Positions 1 to 13,147 of a stretch of DNA of 64,000 nucleotides are shown piece by piece (position 1 is the stretch's first letter; the number at the start of each line of letters is the position of its first letter). The notes under the pieces were generated by a model, which did not search any database, had not been told where the DNA came from, and saw nothing but the letters and a program-made list of their open reading frames with translations. A program made the position numbers and the translations under genes. The stretch comes from Icerya purchasi (lineage: Eukaryota; Arthropoda; Insecta; Hemiptera; Monophlebidae): the NCBI GenBank assembly GCA_039619475.1, contig CM077115.1, forward strand, positions 310,200,734-310,264,733, written 5' to 3'.

Positions 1-3000
1 ATTACGTTCGCTATTTATTCCTGAAGCGAAGAATCCCTAATAGGAGAGCACATGTAACGACGAGATTGTGTTAGGTCATATAAAAATATTATAATTCGGC
101 TCTATCTATTTTTAACGACAACGTTTGAAAACTCTAACGAGATAATAAACGTTCACAGTTACTCCACACACACCATCTAGGTACTCCTACGGCAGACGTA
201 ATTTTGGGCTCGCGCACGAAAATTAAACGTACCACGTGACACATTGCGCGGGAATATTTCCGTCAAAAAATTTGTGGCCTATTTCCAAGAAAATGTTAAG
301 GGACTCTCCATTTTACTCTAGTTGCGTTAATTCGGCGGGGCACGCGGAAGTTGTAAAATGCACAGATGAAACACATTTTTAATTCCTTTATCGGCACGAT
401 GCGATTTTTCGTCTGCTCCGTGTCTTCGTGTAAAAATATTGTACGCGGAGCGGTCAAATGAAAAATCGCAACTAATAGAGCACAGAGTACCCTTTTAAAG
501 GAACAGCGAAATAAGAAAGAACTATTTATACAATACTCGCGTTAAAGTCACAGCGAAAAGCCGGCGGAGGGAGAAAAAAAACAACAACTGCCTAGTATTT
601 TTAACAAAAATAACGAAAAAGTATAAATGGAAAACTAATGAAAAATTACCAGTGATTAAACACATAAATGAAAAATGCTAGAAATACGTTCATTTATAGC
701 GTTTTTCATCTAATTTTAGATATCAGATTTTACTTTTACTCGCATAAATTTCAGTGCGTCTTTAATGAAAGAAAGCGCGATTATATTAAAAATTTGAAAT
801 CCATTAGTTGTGCTGATTTCCGAAATTTTTTTTCACCAAAATCATTCGGTCTTCCCACTAGTAGACGCGTGCGTCCCAAATTCAAAAAAAAAAAAATAGT
901 CACAGTAATCGTATATTAAGATTATTAATTAATTAATTAAAGAAATTAATAATGCATTCGTGTTTATGTACTTTTTCCATAAAAAAAAGACAAATGATAC
1001 CCAATGCTAAAAAATGCTAAAAAATGCCTTCCTATAGAATAAAACACTTCAACAGTTTCGGGAGAGAAAAAGGTAAAAACTGAAAAAAACGAAAAATTAA
1101 ACGGACCCTACTTTCGTTCGATTCATTTTATATATTTAGGACGGATTAGTGCGAACCCGATTGTCGACGTAGTCGACTATTACCGGATTTCTACGAAAAT
1201 TGACGCGTACAGTCATCGAGGAGGACGTTTTTCAACTGTTGCTCGGTAAATATTTAAAAATGGGTCGTCGCGCAACCGATGATAAAGTCCGGGAAGGCTT
1301 ACGTGTGTTTATCGCTCTGTGTCATATCGACCGGATTGCTTTGAATTTGCGTAAAAACCAACGCATTATCTTCTTACACTCTGATAGATAGTGCGAGATA
1401 ATGGCTGCCGACTTGAGACTTCACGATAAACAAGCTTCCAAAGATACGGCTCTGACTCGAACAACGCCACGAATGATGTTCGCTAAATTTCTGAAAACCG
1501 CTTAAAATCAACAAACTCACTACGATAAGAGGTCATAGTCGCCTAGAGGAGACACACCACTAGTACGTTACGATCCGAAATCATCTTGACGAAGGGGTGC
1601 GACACGAAAAATTTTGAAATAATCGCAAAGTCGCGAAAACCGTTTAAAAATTCTTTTTAGTGAAATTTTTTCATTTGCGACGTCGTTTACACGTTATCGC
1701 TTAAGCGCATTTGTAATGTGTTGACGGGGAATTTAAGAAATCCCAACACTGCCTTCGAGAGAATAATCGCATAATTAAAACTGCTTTTTTTCTCCCTCGA
1801 TGATACTCTTCCAGTCTCCTCGGCATCACTTTTTAGCTTCTTACAGCTGGCGAGTCGTCCAGCATACCTTTTAATAAAGTCTCGTTGTCTTTCGCGTCCC
1901 AGTTTGGATCGTGCCGAAGTGATTTGCCATGTCTTAAACATGATCGATCCAAGCTATAAGCGCGTTCTCCCCGTATCCGGTCTATTAACGTCCTCTCCCT
2001 ATTGATGATAATTCCTGATTTTTTAATTTATTCGTTCCATCACATTAAGCTTACAGTTTATCCGCGTTGCCTTTGGATTTAGAATCCAAGTTTCTCATAC
2101 CCCGTATACAATGGATACAATTACACCTTCGTTATTCTTTCGAATCACGGTGACTTTTGACTTCTTTCGAAATGCATACTTCGCTAATTTAATAGTTTCT
2201 CGACCTCGCAGTATAGTTCTGTTCTTATTTGTTCTCCTAGGTATTTGAGATGTTTCCCCCGTGTTCTATTTCTTGTCAATCGATGAATTCCTACTAGTTA
2301 TCACATTGTCTTTGTTTCATTTATCATTCCTTTGCTATCCTATTTTTAGCTGATACAACATTTTATTCAATGCCTTCGGCGATATGGGCATCTGCAAATT
2401 TTATTGCCTTTAATCTTGCACGCCTTTAACCGCAATGCCGTACTTTGTATTACTTCTATAATGCTTTATTAACTGTACATAAAAATCATTTTTTCTTCCC
2501 CTTTTTTACTAAACCCTTTATTCATAGGCAGTTTACAGTTTATTATTTTTTTATTCACACATTCGAAAATCCGAAGTATTTTTGTACTGTTTTTCCCATT
2601 GAAAAGTATCCATTATTCCGTTCGAAACATATACAGGTAACTGAAAACCGGACTGTTATGCTTCAAAAACAAGGAAATCCGGTGGTGGTGGAAGATGCAT
2701 CATACCGATATCGTTAGTACCAACAATATCTAAACAAATTAAGAAGTTTCTGCTTAGGCGTCTCAAACTACTAGTTTTATGCTTGTCAGGCCATTAATCT
2801 GATTTTCGCAATCAGCATTCAACTCTATTGAAAGATCACGAGGACCGTCGTTAATGGAAAAAAAAAATAAAATAAAATAAAAAACATTTGAAAATTCGAA
2901 ATATTGCTTGACGGTATTTCTGGATATTTAAGAGGATTTCTTTAGATTACCCGTTGATTAGATGATCCGTGTGTCTAGCCCGTGGAAATATGAATTCATC

Positions 3001-4500
3001 CTAATATAGGCGAGTGTATCGCAAGATATCGCATCCGGTTATATCATCTTCTTTAGACGACAGAGTTATACAAGCAACTGAAACGTTTGCTAATGGCATA
3101 GTTACGTTATCGGTAAGCGACTCGTAAACTGAGGCAATTTTGTACGATTACGCGGAAAACTGGGTCGAGCTCAGTGAACAAAAATATCTGTTCGCACCTC
3201 TTTCGCTATTCGCAAACGAGATCCTCATCACCAAAGTCTTTCATAAACAGACAACATGTGCTAATTTCTGACTCGGCAAAATACTTCAGGAGTGGGCTAC
3301 ATCTAGATGTGCAAAGCTGATATGAAAAACTAGCGTATTGTCTTAAAAGTTCATTAGATCGAAAAAACGCCTGAAATCGATTGACTAGTTAGGAGCAACA
3401 TTCCAAAATGAAGCTTAAAAACGACCGAGCTACCTATCAAACTACTATAAAACCTATTTTTGCACGAGTGAGATACACCAAGTCATACGTACCAAAACAT
3501 TACTCAGAAAAATTAATCGAATAGTAACCAACACACATCGATTTATCGAATGGGTTGACAAAACCATTGAAGACTTTGTTCATCATTGCCGAAAAAGGCT
3601 TTCGTCTAAATTCGAAAGCATTGGATCTCACCAATCAAGACTTTTAAGACGCCTTAAACACTTTAAACCGGACAACCTAGTCGTACACTGTAAAACATTT
3701 GTCGTACATATTAATAACAAAGGTGAGCAATAGACTACTCTTTTGCAATATAGTTAATTTTAGTTATAAATATTACTTATTTAGAAATAAGTCTGGAAGA
3801 GTATAATTCCCTTAGGGGAGAACAAATTATTGATGTTTAGTAGCGTAGGCAAAAAGAATTCTTCGGGAAGGGGTTAGATCGGTTGAAATTACTTCGAAAA
3901 GAAAGAGAAAGGAGATCCCTATGAAATTCGATTATCCACGGCGTTCGTTGGAATTAATATCGATAAAAAATAATGATAATAATTAATAATAAAATAAACG
4001 ACGTTAATGTTTGCCGTAAAAATGTTGTACTCGGCATACTGAGAAACGAAAGTTATAAGTGTAAACAATACTATAATGCATACATCTTCTCTTTTACATA
4101 TAAACGTACACAAACACATTTTTAAACACGTATATACCTACATACATATATGAACACTCACCTATAACATATACACACATACATATACAAATATTTATAC
4201 ACGTGTAACACGCATATGTAGGCTACACATTAATGTAGACGGGCGTACACGTCTACACGCAATGTATATACTCATATACATACATACATACATATATATG
4301 TATATATATATATATATATATATACATGCATGCACATACTAATAATAATCTGTGAAAATAAAAAATTTAGCAATACAATGCATTTTTACATTTGTATTAC
4401 AATATTTTGTAAATGAAATTTCTTTTAAAGAAAAAAAAAATTAATGAATTATAACAATTATTATTATTATATGTAACTAAATCGATACCTGTTTGTTAAT
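1..4500. other. No supported gene; AT-rich intergenic sequence
   Basis: Only short ORFs with no recognisable domain occur here. The stretch at about 3000-3730 has an uneven composition and a run that translates as a charged peptide near 3540-3730. I could not tie it to any family. It may be an eroded retroelement, but that is speculation. Confidence 0.5.
4273..4330. repeat. TACA/TA microsatellite
   Basis: Alternating TACA and TA dinucleotide units form an uninterrupted simple repeat just upstream of the inverted-repeat element at 4.5 kb. Confidence 0.9.
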
Positions 4501-4502
4501 GC

Positions 4503-4805
4503 TTATAAATATAAAATAAATAAATTCCTCTTATTAACAAACGAAAATAAGTTTTAATATAATTTGATTAAAATTAGAATAAACGCCTGAATTTAAAAAA
4601 AAAAATTTTCGAGCATAGCCCATCATCGGCTAACAGTGCAGAGTATAAAGTGGATGTTTTCAGTTTTATCTGAGTATACTGCATATTATTAGCCCCAAAA
4701 ACACTTCTTGAAATCGAGGTATTCATTCTAATATTATTTAAAATAAATTATACTAAAATTTATTTTCGTTTGTTATTGAGGTATTTATTTATTTAATATT
4801 TATTA
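4503..4805. mobile_element. Inverted-repeat element, copy 1 (hammerhead-like core)
   Basis: The left arm, starting near 4503, and the reverse complement of the right arm, ending near 4805, share about 90 bases. These include the stretches AAATAAATTCCTC and AACAAACGAAAATAA. A second copy with the same outer arm sequence lies at 56445-56712, so this is a dispersed family. It encodes no protein. A hammerhead-like core sits on the minus strand between the arms at 4607-4629. It could be a Penelope-type terminal repeat in inverted arrangement or a MITE; I cannot decide which. Confidence 0.65.
4607..4629 (-). other. Hammerhead-ribozyme-like core (degenerate)
   Basis: The minus strand reads CCGATGA, then a stem-loop TGGGCTATGCTC, then GAAA. 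The hammerhead consensus is CUGANGA, stem II, GAAA, so one core base differs (U to C). Stem II pairs GGGC with GCUC through one wobble. Stems I and III were not found locally. Activity is therefore doubtful for this copy. Confidence 0.35.
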
Positions 4806-6478
4806 ATTATTATTACAAATAAGATGAAAAAAAAAAAAAAATCAAACATAATAACAATAATTTTAAGAACAGAAACAACAAAACCAACGATAACACTAGT
4901 AGGAATAATAATAGTAGCATCATTATAACATTAGTGACGCAGAAGTTATCTATTTTATAGTTCACTGATGTAGAGAATAATCTTTCTTTTTCTTTTTTGA
5001 ATTTATGGTTGATTATTGACATGTTCTGCTAGTTTCGATAAATGCTTATGTCCTTTTTTTATAACTGAGTAAATATACGTTTAAGTCGCAACTGGTAAGG
5101 AATGAAATAAAACGGTAGCCCTATGAAATTTTCAAGAATGCGGGTCAGGAACAATTTCAGTATTAGCAGATTACACCGCAAGCAACTTTTATACCAAAAT
5201 CGTTCCTTGTACTTCAAAATCTATAATCTGAAAAGTGTGATAAGAGTTCTTTATTTAAACTAATATTTCACATTACTGCTCGTTGTAAGAGATTTCAATT
5301 GATCTTATATGATTTATTGCTGGCATAACCGCAAATATATAATCTTCGAATAATAAAAAATATATTTAATCTTCTTAATCTAAGTTTGCCATCCGGGGTT
5401 AAACCTAGGTATTTAATAAAGTCACACAATTGGTATACATATATATTAAAAATAAATAAGGACTCAAGGTACTATACCCTGTGAGGAGGAACCCCAGTTT
5501 ACAGTATATTTACTAAAAACATCACTGATTTCAGTTACATTGTTCCCATTAGACATGTTCTAAACAAGTTACGTATATAGCTGGTAACTAACAACTTAAT
5601 ATAAATTAGAATATGTCAAATCAAAATATAGACCACCGCGTACATTATAGAGAAAATTGAGTGTGATAGATACGTTAAGCACATAATTCATGGAAATTTC
5701 ACAGAATTCGTGACATAAGGGATTATTTTTTACGGCGATAGTTCCAAAATGTGTCTTTTATTTTGAAGGGCATCTGATGTAAGTCACATCTTCTTATGTA
5801 TAGAAGTATAGCTTTATTTTTATTCGAACATCTAGCTATCCCAGGTCCTAATACTATATTTAAATCGTCATTCTTTTTGAATACCTAATAAATTCACCGC
5901 ATACAGCCGGTGTGTATATTTAATAATACGTTACGCTCATTATTGTTCGTTTTATGCTGTATTAGTTTTCGATCGTTGCAAATTGTGTACACTGAGTTAA
6001 CATAAATTTTATTAGCTTTTCCCGATAAAAAAATATTAGTCCATATGATATTACTGACGAGTATAAAGCAACTTAAATAGCAGAATTGTTGCAGGTAATA
6101 AAAAATGAAGTTTAATTTTCTTCCAATTTTAATACTACACAAATTATGGATTTGTTCCACAGTAACGTAAAACCTAACTGTATTCTTGATTATTTAATGT
6201 CTGAAACTCTGTCTGGAAACATTATTCCAAAAATATTTAAATCAAACCAGTGGTCTTACGATAAATTTACTATATATATATATATATATATATACATATA
6301 TTGTATATATATATATTTTTTTTAATTTACTTTCAGGCAGTTAAGAGCCAATTTTGATTTTGTTTACATCGTTCTTCCGGAAGTAAATTTTTCAAATTAC
6401 ACAAATTATTAATGAAAGTAAAACCCAAAATACTTCCGGGCGCCACCTCCTCCGTGAGGTTGTTCTATTGAACTACTT
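4806..6478. other. No supported gene; AT-rich sequence
   Basis: No coding signal was seen. The minus-strand ORF at 4813-5022 translates largely from simple repeats and a poly-A run. An (AT)n tract lies at about 6271-6315. Confidence 0.6.
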
Positions 6479-6479
6479 A

Positions 6480-6955
6480 AAACATTATTTATCTTTCCAC
6501 TTTAAACAGATATGATCAAAATCGCCTGTATATACTACTCCGAGATCCACAAGCCTATAACTTTCCTGATAATATTTTATGGTCCGCAACATCAAACGCT
6601 TTACAAAAATCAAAATAGACAACGATTGCCGAACGTGGAGAGCTCTTACGTTTTTTATAATATATGAAATATGTTAGAACACACAGCGCTTTCTGCTCCT
6701 TTGCCAGGTAAAAACCCGCACCGATTATCACTGAAATAATTAAAAGTCTTTAAATAATTAAGCATCTTAGACACGTTTTTCGAATATTTCAACGGAAGCA
6801 AACAAATCGGTCTATAGTTCGAGAGTTTTCTGTGTCGTCGCCATTCTTATAAATTGGCGTGATAATCCCAAGCTTGAGAATCTCGAAATTTTTCCTTTTC
6901 AATTGAGTCGTTAAATAATTTTGTTAATGGTTTTGTGTAAAGAGTAGCACGTTTC
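6480..6955 (-). pseudogene. Non-LTR reverse transcriptase fragment (CR1/Jockey type)
   Basis: Read on the minus strand across several frames, this stretch gives a recognisable RT palm. First comes a segment ending PIYKNG-like. Then comes NYRPICLLP, the conserved YRPISLLP block. A CGFLPGKGAESAV segment follows, and then VYFDFCKAFDVADHKIL, which matches the F-D-x-x-K-A-F-D-x-V-D-H motif carrying the first catalytic aspartate. Several frameshifts and in-frame stops interrupt it. The YADD block, endonuclease and 3' end were not seen. It is a dead internal fragment of a CR1/Jockey-like LINE. The clade is a guess from the YFDFCKAFD wording. A related RT lies on the plus strand at about 41.7 kb. Confidence 0.8.
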
Positions 6956-6959
6956 TCTT

Positions 6960-7610
6960 TATTCATTTAAAATAGAAACTTAATCGAATCCGTACGATGA
7001 CCTGTGTTGGGCAAACATAATGTCGCCTCTTTCACTTCTTCTGTAAGTGAGGTGGGTAGGAATTTTTGTGCTGTGTGATGTTTTCGAATAAAAAACGTCT
7101 CATTAGAGTCATTCCTTTTTTTATGAAAAAAAAAGAAAACCAAGATTTTCGCTCTATCTGAGTGACCAATAGGAAAAGAGAAGAAGTGCAAATTTTTAAA
7201 CATGAAAAAGCGTTTAAATAATAACGATGACTTTTATTAAGCTAAAAAAACGTTTCGTTATAAAAATTTTCAGAAAATCTCGCGATGTCGTCGCCTTTTT
7301 TCTAAATCGATTTTTCCTTAAATTCAAAAAAAAAAAAAAAAAAAGAAAAAAGATAGTTTTCCAGCATTGCGTAAAATTTAGCTAATTTCAAAACTTCTTA
7401 TGATTCTTAAGACAGATTGCGTCACGGAGAATACCGAAAGTTTTTTAATAAGAACAGGAGACACGTTGCTGGCCGTTTAAATAAGTTCATTTGGAAAAAA
7501 TATGTCGAAGGCTTAGTGTAAATTCAACAACATCTAATAATTTCACTCTCGGAATAATCAATTTTTACCACGCCATCGGGATATAATAAAAGCTCTGTTA
7601 TACCCCAACA
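6960..7610. other. No supported gene
   Basis: Sequence between the RT fragment and the MITE. It contains an A-rich run at 7326-7350 and no coding or repeat structure I recognise. Confidence 0.5.
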
Positions 7611-7613
7611 GTA

Positions 7614-7981
7614 CAAGGCCGTGGCCACAAGGTGGGTTTTGGAGATTAAACCCTGCCCCATTAGATATACACAAAAATCTGAAAAAAATCAAAAATTTAA
7701 AAATAAATATTTATGATTTTTTTTTGGAGTGTTCTTACATTGAAGAAAAAAAAAATCTGCTCCATATTTTTAGGTAGTTCATTAATATTTTATGCAAAAT
7801 TTTTGTTATAATAATTAATAACATATGTAATTTTTATTAATGTTTATACGTTAATTCATTTATGAAAATTAATTATATCGAAATAATAAAAATTATTAAT
7901 AGTATAAATATTAGCAAAAAAATATTAATGCGGAAAAAAATTTAACCCCCCTACCCTTCATAATTCTGGGCACGGCACTAG
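7614..7981 (-). mobile_element. hAT-like MITE, copy 1
   Basis: A non-coding 368-bp element begins CAAGGCCGTGGCC and ends CTGGGCACGGCAC before the flank. It aligns along its whole length, in reverse orientation, with the 426-bp copy at 58035-58460. Shared internal stretches include CTGAAAAAAATCA and TTATGCAAAATTTTT. Copy 2 has an 8-bp target duplication, which suggests hAT mobilisation. This copy has no clean 8-bp duplication, so its outer ends may have eroded. Confidence 0.8.
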
Positions 7982-7984
7982 TAC

Positions 7985-8400
7985 ATTGGCATGATGTATC
8001 ACCAAATTTTGCCGAATTACGTTTTATATCACTGAAATCGCCGTTATAAATAAACGAAAAAAAGGATTCACCAATGACCGTTAAGATTTTTAATTATTTC
8101 TGAAATCAAAACTACAACACGGAAGAAAAACCGAATAGGACCTCCGGTAGAATGAATGGCCATAGTGAAAAGTGCAAAAAGGTAAAAATCGATATAAATA
8201 CCTGAAGTAAGTAGTTTTTGGCATCCATTCGGCCGTCTGTGATGCTGCCTTATCGAACAGAACACGCTAATTCCGGTAAAAACTCGACGATTCGAATTTT
8301 ATACGATCTCGTTCAGCGTAAACGGAATATCGTTAATTCGCGCATCGGAAAAATAAACTTGTGTAGCACAATAAATGAATAAACGAGAATGGATTACAAA
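7985..8400. other. No supported gene
   Basis: Short AT-rich interval between the MITE and the GC-richer patch; nothing recognised. Confidence 0.5.
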
Positions 8401-9090
8401 ATCACAACGATGATGAACACAAACGTCAGTCTTCAACACACGACGTAGCGCTCTATCTGATGTCGGGATGTGTAGCGAGCTAATGACGCGCTTTGGCCCG
8501 CTGCATGGCCGAGTGAAATCAGTTGGCCCGATCGCCGACGGGACTGCCTACCTGTATAAGAAACGGGGCCGCGTGCGGCGCATGCAGCGGATCTAGAACG
8601 TTTCAGAAGAGACCCGATGTGCAACACGAGCGGCACGCAGAGGCCGAACCGTCAACTTCATTAAAGAGAAAGTAAATTGAGAACAAAACACGCGGTAAAA
8701 GTGAGAGTTCCAACTCCCGAGCACCGGAAGAAATGGTGCTCGTTTTTTTTATCTATTCCGAAGAGCAGCCAGACGACGAGGGGAAGGTGATGAGACGCGG
8801 ACGCGTGTGTGGGTAATTAAAAACCGGAATCGAAAATGCGCGCAGACCGATTTTCGGTCTAGAACCCCGTGAGTGCCGTCGTGATAACTGAAAATAAGAT
8901 GAAAACTAGTCAGTCTCTCGGTGATATTGCGGGAGATGGCACGGAGAGAGTATCCGGTAGTCGATATCGGGGAAATCGAATGATTCATATTGCGTTCAAC
9001 AGCGCGCGGTGTCTGGATTTTACGGAAGATTTAAGAATCGGAAATATTTCCTGGAACTGGTTCTGGAAGGAAATTACAGGCAGGTAAACA
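8400..9090. promoter_or_regulatory. GC-richer patch, possible promoter or first exon
   Basis: This ~700-bp patch is visibly richer in G, C and CpG than its surroundings, for example GGGGCCGCGTGCGGCGC near 8575. A TATAAG hexamer lies at 8555-8560. A GGTAAAC splice-donor-like site lies near 9083, at the end of a plus-strand open frame (8869-9087, 72 codons). None of the three open frames here resembles a known protein. It could be the 5' end of a host gene with a long first intron, or just an older unrecognised repeat. No transcription evidence is available. Confidence 0.25.
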
Positions 9091-9099
9091 CTGCCGGCG

Positions 9100-10731
9100 G
9101 CTCGCTAATGCACATGTGTACGCAAGCGCCTAACAAGCATTTCGCCGCATAAACAAATAGAAAACAAAACCTTGACATCGGCATAGAGTAATAAGGCCAA
9201 GTAAAGTCCCGCAATATTCGCAACTTGTTAAACTTTAATTACGAGAAGAAGTGCGGGCACATCTCCCCGCATCTTCGGTTTGTTGTACTCGTTGGAAAGC
9301 ATCGAGTTACGAAATTTCCCCTCCCGTACAAGATCGCGGTAGACCGACGTATAAAAAATACGGTAAAAGGGCTATTTTACGAATGTTTTTATTCTAAAAA
9401 TTTGTCGCCACGCTCACCTGTTAAATGTGGTACACAGCGTAATTAAACATCGTCTCTCGGGAGATTGTTGGAAAAGAAACGAATAAGCGTGTCGCTAGCT
9501 GCCAATTTTATTATTGCGCGCTTCCTGCAACACCAACCAAGTCGGAAGAAAATGTGAGAAAAAAACTCGTCCAAAAATTCAAAAAATAACAAATTCCAAC
9601 AACGACGTATTTTTTGAACCTCCCTGAAGATTCCAAGTCCGTCCTACTCCAGATTCGTCGGTTTTGACAAACAAGAAAAACCGACAAAAAAAAAAAACGT
9701 AATTATTAACGCGTAAGGAAAACCTCTAAAAACCTTTAAAGTAATAAAAGCCGCGATAAAAACCATATGCACTCCCTCTACTCGATGTGTCACGCACGTA
9801 ATACAAAACGGACGAGCGTTTATGTACCTTTTAAAATGAAAGGACGGCCTTCGAGGTTACCGTCTGACATTGTACGCACAAAAAATCCCATTTTAAAAGG
9901 TGTCAATATTTTTGTCTAAACAAACGCCGTAACCACCAAATTCTTTTTTAATGTGAAACAATTTTTATATCGAAAAAAAAAAACTGATTCTAATTTTTCG
10001 GAACTTTAATAACAGTTTGTAAATCAATTTTTTTTTTTTTTTAATGTACATAATTCAACTTAAAGACTTCAAAATATTAAAGTAAAAGTTTTTTAAATCG
10101 CGCAGTGAAATTTCAAAGTACGCGATTTCTTTTCAATAGCTTCACTCAAGAAAAAAAAAATACGTACATATGTATATACGAAACTCAATCTATTGCATCT
10201 CGCTATACGAACACCGCCACACCCCCGAAAGATGGTCTTCTATAATTTTTGTAGAAGGATCAGTTTAAATTAACTACGTAGATAAATTTCTTTTTTTTTT
10301 TATACACTGTACTGGTATACTATACCATAACCAAGTACGATCCGCACATTTTGGGATGTGCCTCTGAAAAAGCAAAAAGTTTTTCGTAATCAGACAAAGT
10401 TAGTTAGGCATGATAATATGCTGAGGATTCCGTATGTAAAATTAAAGGTAGCCGGCCATTTTTACGTTTACGTAAATCTAAATTTAAAACAAAAACATGC
10501 AATTTTAAATCTGTAACATGTTATATATTTTTCATCCAGCTGTAAATGTGACCGTTTACAGCTTTGAAAGAGTTTTGTGACTTTATTGCTTTTTTCCGAA
10601 ATTTTTTAAAACCTCGGAAGCTCTTCATTAAGGAATCAAAGTATTTACAACCTCCAAATTTGATTATTTTATTTCATTATAATAAAAAAAGTATTATAAT
10701 ATGATGAGTTTGATTTAACAATAACATTAAA

Positions 10732-10806
<75 letters not shown>

Positions 10807-12390
10807 ATAGCAATGAATGCGATCACTTCATATAATCAAAACCATAGATAATAAAAAGTACATATCATCAAATAAACTAAGTTGTTACGAAGAGAAAAAA
10901 AAATATATTAGAACCAAATTCAATTCATTTATGTTACATTTTATAAATGACGAAGAGCTAATAACTTTTTAAATATGGCTGACTACATATTAAAGCAAAA
11001 AAAAAAAAAAAACATTGGATAAAAATTTGACCGATTACTATACACCGTACTGGTAACAGAACTTTTAAATGTACGTCGCAGAAGTCTGTTTATATTTCAC
11101 ACCGAAGTCGTTATTTTAAAGGAATATGAGCGATGATATAGAACAGGTCTCCATTTTATTTACAACAGCGGATTATCGTCATCTGTCTCTGTTCGTTTAC
11201 ATCAACTCTGCATTCATGCTCGCCTTTTAGCATTTGTGTTCCCCCTTAATTATTATTAGATGTATTAAACTTCCAATCATCATCTTTCTCAAATAACGTC
11301 CTTAGTAGTTCCGTATAAAACAAAAAAGAAAAAAAAGTCCTTCGCATAATGCATCTGATAAGTTTATTTGAATTTGTAATAATCATATTTCGAATTACTT
11401 AAGCTCCGGGCCGCTGTTTTATTTTGATTTTCGTTTTTATAAAGACAGAAAGAAACAAAAAACAATAATAAGACAAACTATATTTTTGTTAACCCATGCT
11501 TTATACTTTTTTTTTGTCAGTAAAAGTACATTGATAAAAAAATAGTTAAGAACAAATTTTAAAAACGAATAATGAAACATAATTTCCTTCTCATTCAGTA
11601 TATATAATTTATTTATTTAAAGTCGCTCGGCAACCAACCGGTATAATGTACAGGCTAGAAAAAATATTTTTTTCCAAAATTTGTAGCTTTTGACGCCCCG
11701 AGGGCCTAATTTTGTAGTTGGAAACCCGAATGCTTCAAATTAAAGATATCGGAGAATACGCGTATTTATAGCCTAGTTCAAAATTGTTAACTATAATACT
11801 AGCGCCGTAAAGAGAGTACGTCATTTTTGGCGCTATTTTGAACTTCTCGCCAACTTCGAAATTTTCGCCGTTAAGAAAATAAAGTACGGTTTCATTCCGA
11901 TATCTTTTTCCATCGATATATATTACACGCCCGAGAAAAAAAAATATTTTGTACAAATTTGGATCTTTCGAAGCCCTGAATCTAAATATGAATGGCCAAT
12001 TTTCAATTTTTTCTCCCCTGTAAAGCGCTCTTTTATGCTTTTATGCGCACATGTTTGAGGTATATTTCGATTTTTAAACTTTTTCACACAGACTATGGTT
12101 ACGTACGCAAAGATTCTTTTAGCATGGAATATGCTTTAGCCGTGACCTAACTGGCAGAAAACATCACACTAGAATGGAACGGAGAAAATGTCACACTAAT
12201 ATGAAACGCGAGGACGTTACGCGGGAGCTAAATAAGAATACAGCCTTTTCTTCTAGTTGTCTTAAGTCAGTCCTGTAAAATATAAAATTGTTGTTGTCGA
12301 ATGAATGAAAGAAATGTGATTACGTAGAAGGGATTGAATAATAGTAGCGTTTTGATGAAATGCACGGCAACTAAAGAAAACGAAAACTTT
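9100..12390. other. No supported gene; AT-rich sequence with a long TA repeat
   Basis: No domain or conserved frame was seen. Many poly-A and poly-T tracts occur, and a long (TA)n lies at 10735-10807. The Helitron begins somewhere before 12393, but I could not define its 5' end. Confidence 0.55.
10735..10807. repeat. (TA)n microsatellite
   Basis: About 70 bases of nearly pure TA dinucleotide, with one TACA interruption near its right end. Confidence 0.95.
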
Positions 12391-12514
12391 CGATGAACGA
12401 AATGGAGGCATTGAAATTACGCAAATCTATGGAAATGAAAGAAAGCGTGGAAATTGCGCAAATCTCTCGAAAAAAGCAATTAGCAACGAAAACGATGAGC
12501 CAAAGCAGCCTAAA

Positions 12515-13124
12515 AGTGTTGCCGAACGAAAGAAAGAAAGCCGTCAACGTCAAAAAGTAGAAAAATTAGCTCTAAAAAGATCTATGGATACAGATGAAAA
12601 TGGCGATGTACCTAAAAAATTATTGAAAACTAATTACCCCCTGGCTGACCAGGAATTTGATATTCGTTTTCGACAAAACCCACTAGGCCAAATTTGCGAT
12701 CGAATTCGGTTTGAAAGAGATTTAAGTTAAATTGATCCCACGTGTTACGATATATTACGAGCTCTGAATTCCCAAAAATGAAGATATTACGAATTTCAAG
12801 ATGTGCGGCACTTGTAAACAATCGATTTACCATTCAAGAAAAATCCCTCATTTATCACGAAGTAACGGTTTTGTTTACCCAGAAATTCCAGCAGATTTAC
12901 CGACACTCGATCGCATTACTGAATCGAGACTTCCGTTTATGCAAATCAGGCGTCTCAGATACGAACACGGCAATCACAGCATTATTGGCCAAGTTGTGAA
13001 TGTGCCTGACGATGTAAATAACACGGTTTCACAACTACCTCGGCACCTGGACTACGATTATTATTGTTTCAACGTTCACATCGAGCGCTTGTTGATCCGT
13101 GACACGAAGGTGCCATTGAAATAA
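12515..13124 (+). pseudogene. Helitron-encoded protein, N-terminal part (zinc-binding/DUF6570-like region)
   Basis: A basic N-terminal stretch (KESRQRQKVEKLALKRS) precedes FRQNPLGQICDR and RFERDL, typical of Helitron proteins. A stop at 12728-12730 and another at about 12779 break this frame. The frame that opens at ATG 12801 then carries CGTCKQS, KIPHLSRSNGFVYPEIP, RLPFMQIRRLR and IIGQVVNVPDDVNNTVSQLP. These blocks match the region found in insect Helitron helicase-like proteins upstream of the Rep domain. It ends at 13124, just before the long-inverted-repeat insertion. The product would normally act in rolling-circle transposition, but this copy is inactive because of the stops, a frameshift and two insertions. 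Confidence 0.85.
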
Positions 13125-13147
13125 TAACTAAACAACAGGATTACGTA

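Noticed and set aside
3000..3730. Possible gag- or pol-like fragment with a charged peptide near 3540-3730
   Set aside because: No motif (zinc knuckle, protease or RT block) could be found; too weak to name.
11640..11990. Apparent inverted or direct repeat around a GCGCC...GGCGC hairpin
   Set aside because: Similarity between the two halves is short and gapped; no duplication or second copy was found.
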